DNA of 30,556 nt, taken from Phoronis australis (Eukaryota > Phoronida > Phoronidae). The stretch covers positions 1 to 30,556 of the forward strand of contig NMRA01000069.1 of NCBI GenBank assembly GCA_002633005.1. Reading direction: 5' to 3'. A program made the position numbers and the translations under genes. The notes beneath the pieces are model-generated. The model was not told the DNA's origin, made no database searches, and worked only from the letters and a program-made list of their open reading frames with translations. Positions 29,444 through 30,556 of this stretch are shown here, piece after piece (the stretch's first letter is position 1; every line of letters starts with the position of its first letter).

Positions 29444-30556
29444 AAAAAAAAAACAATTGGCAACCAGGATTTATTGCGTTAGAAAACTTTTCAAGCCCGG
29501 AGAGAATTATTTTCATGCCCGGAGACTACGTGATCACCCATTATGCAATGATGTCAATCCAGCGTGTACCTATACCTTGGTATCTATTGTGAAACGTGGA
29601 TTAGACGAAAGAAATTCAACCCCATTTCGAAGATAATATGTCTGTTGTCGGCGAGAGGTTGAACATATAGCCCTTGTTTAGTATAGTACGGACAGTATCA
29701 CTTTGAAAGATCAATGCTTCGGGATGGTGACGTGGTGTTCTGGCGTGAAAGTTACTGACATGGTGAGCTTTTGAACCTGACTTGTTAAATTTTCAGTTCG
29801 GTCGTATCTTATTTTGATCCTGAAGTGAAGAATTTTTGGTCCTCACTTGATCATTTATAGGTGTTGATGTGATAAATTTTCAGTCTTGACGTGGTGAATT
29901 TGGTCTTTATTTGCTCTTTGGTCTTCTGTGTGAAAACAATCTCAATGTATTGGATTGTTTTAATTCCTGCTTAAGTAAAATGTCTGGTTTTGAGATATTT
30001 ATTTTTGGTCCTGGGGAGTTTGCATGTTTTGCTTGGTTTTAATCATGCATAGAAAAGATATGTCGTTAAATGTTTCAAATTAAGCCTCCCATGAATGGGG
30101 GGAAAGCAGGTTGTGTAGCATCGTACTATGTAACTTCTAATATAAGTCTAGGTGTTCGTGATTTAGTAATACTATGGAAAATGAGTAGTTATGACTATGA
30201 AAAATGAGTAGTTGAGGCTTCTTTTGAAATACTGTATCCTTTGTATATGCCTGGTGTACATGGCTCAGTGTGTTATTATCTAAGCTTTATTATACTCTAT
30301 GGCTTAACAACTATATATCTTCATTCATGCTTGTAAAAGAGGTACTCCCAGGAACATCAAGCATGTGTATGTTTTTATTCTAATGAGGCGTGCTTCGAAT
30401 GTACAATTAGTAATTATACTTTTGCAGTGGTTCATAACAAACGGATTCATTAAACCCAGTAAATATTTTTGCAACTGCTGACTCTGCATATCAGACGTGC
30501 ATATTGCATCATACCTCATCAGAGTAAAACTTGTTATCAATCATAGTAGAAAAAAT

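Larger units (their letters stand above)
27451..30556 (+). mobile_element. Element R2, copy B (reaches window edge)
   Basis: Begins CAGCACACATCACGAATTTT after TA and matches copy A (7420-10441) in the same orientation to the last base of the window. Differences include an extra GCCGAC unit near 27600, an extra stretch near 28620 containing TACATGTATGATC, and no ACATGT run. As in copy A there is no intact reading frame. The right end is not visible. Confidence 0.85.

Overview
This is a fragment of an animal genome, most likely a marine invertebrate. It is AT-rich, its coding pieces are short and bounded by GT/AG splice signals, and it holds microsatellites, an assembly gap of 528 N, and many worn copies of mobile elements. 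The protein families I can recognise in the relics (Gag-like, LINE C-terminal, DDE transposase-like) are ones I associate with cnidarians, molluscs, brachiopods, amphioxus and similar animals. The palindrome TACATGTA is common, which also fits. I cannot name the phylum or species. There is no sign of bacterial operons, CRISPR arrays, rRNA or tRNA genes.

Layout from left to right. 1-220: an array of the palindrome CTTAAG in A/T flanks, about every 20 bp. 239-1647: first copy of a 1.4-kb repeat (R1), found again at 12741-14074, with a weak third end at 11161. 2125-4080: a decayed C2H2 zinc-finger reading frame on the minus strand, split in two by a 1.56-kb insertion with imperfect terminal inverted repeats. 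4081-7419: no gene I can support, only a small hAT-like MITE near 6653-6776. 7420-10441 and 27451-30556: two long direct copies of a mobile element (R2). Its left end is full of GCCGAC/GTCGGC palindromes and its interior carries a dead Tc1/mariner-like transposase C-terminus. A third R2 end, reversed, stops at 15404 and cuts into a Gag-like relic.

The best candidate host gene lies on the plus strand between about 11.26 and 21.02 kb. Exon A (11262-11497) starts with a signal peptide but has a one-base frame slip. Exon B (18731-18915) joins A in phase. Exon C is at 19124-19299. The last exon D (20807-21015) encodes one membrane helix and a charged tail, with AATAAA downstream. Together they suggest a secreted-then-anchored type I membrane protein of unknown family. 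Its long introns hold the gap, R1 copy b, the R2 end, a Gag relic, a LINE relic and a minisatellite. A second, weaker candidate is a small minus-strand two-exon gene (24280-24211 and 23178-22994) for a short single-pass membrane protein.

The remaining relics are a second, unrelated Gag-like fragment (21560-21935, minus) and a long transposase-like pseudogene (about 27388-26150, minus) with three in-frame stops and at least two frameshifts. R2 copy B sits in or next to the intron upstream of that pseudogene. No functional system links these parts. The window reads as one or two host genes in a bed of nested transposon debris.
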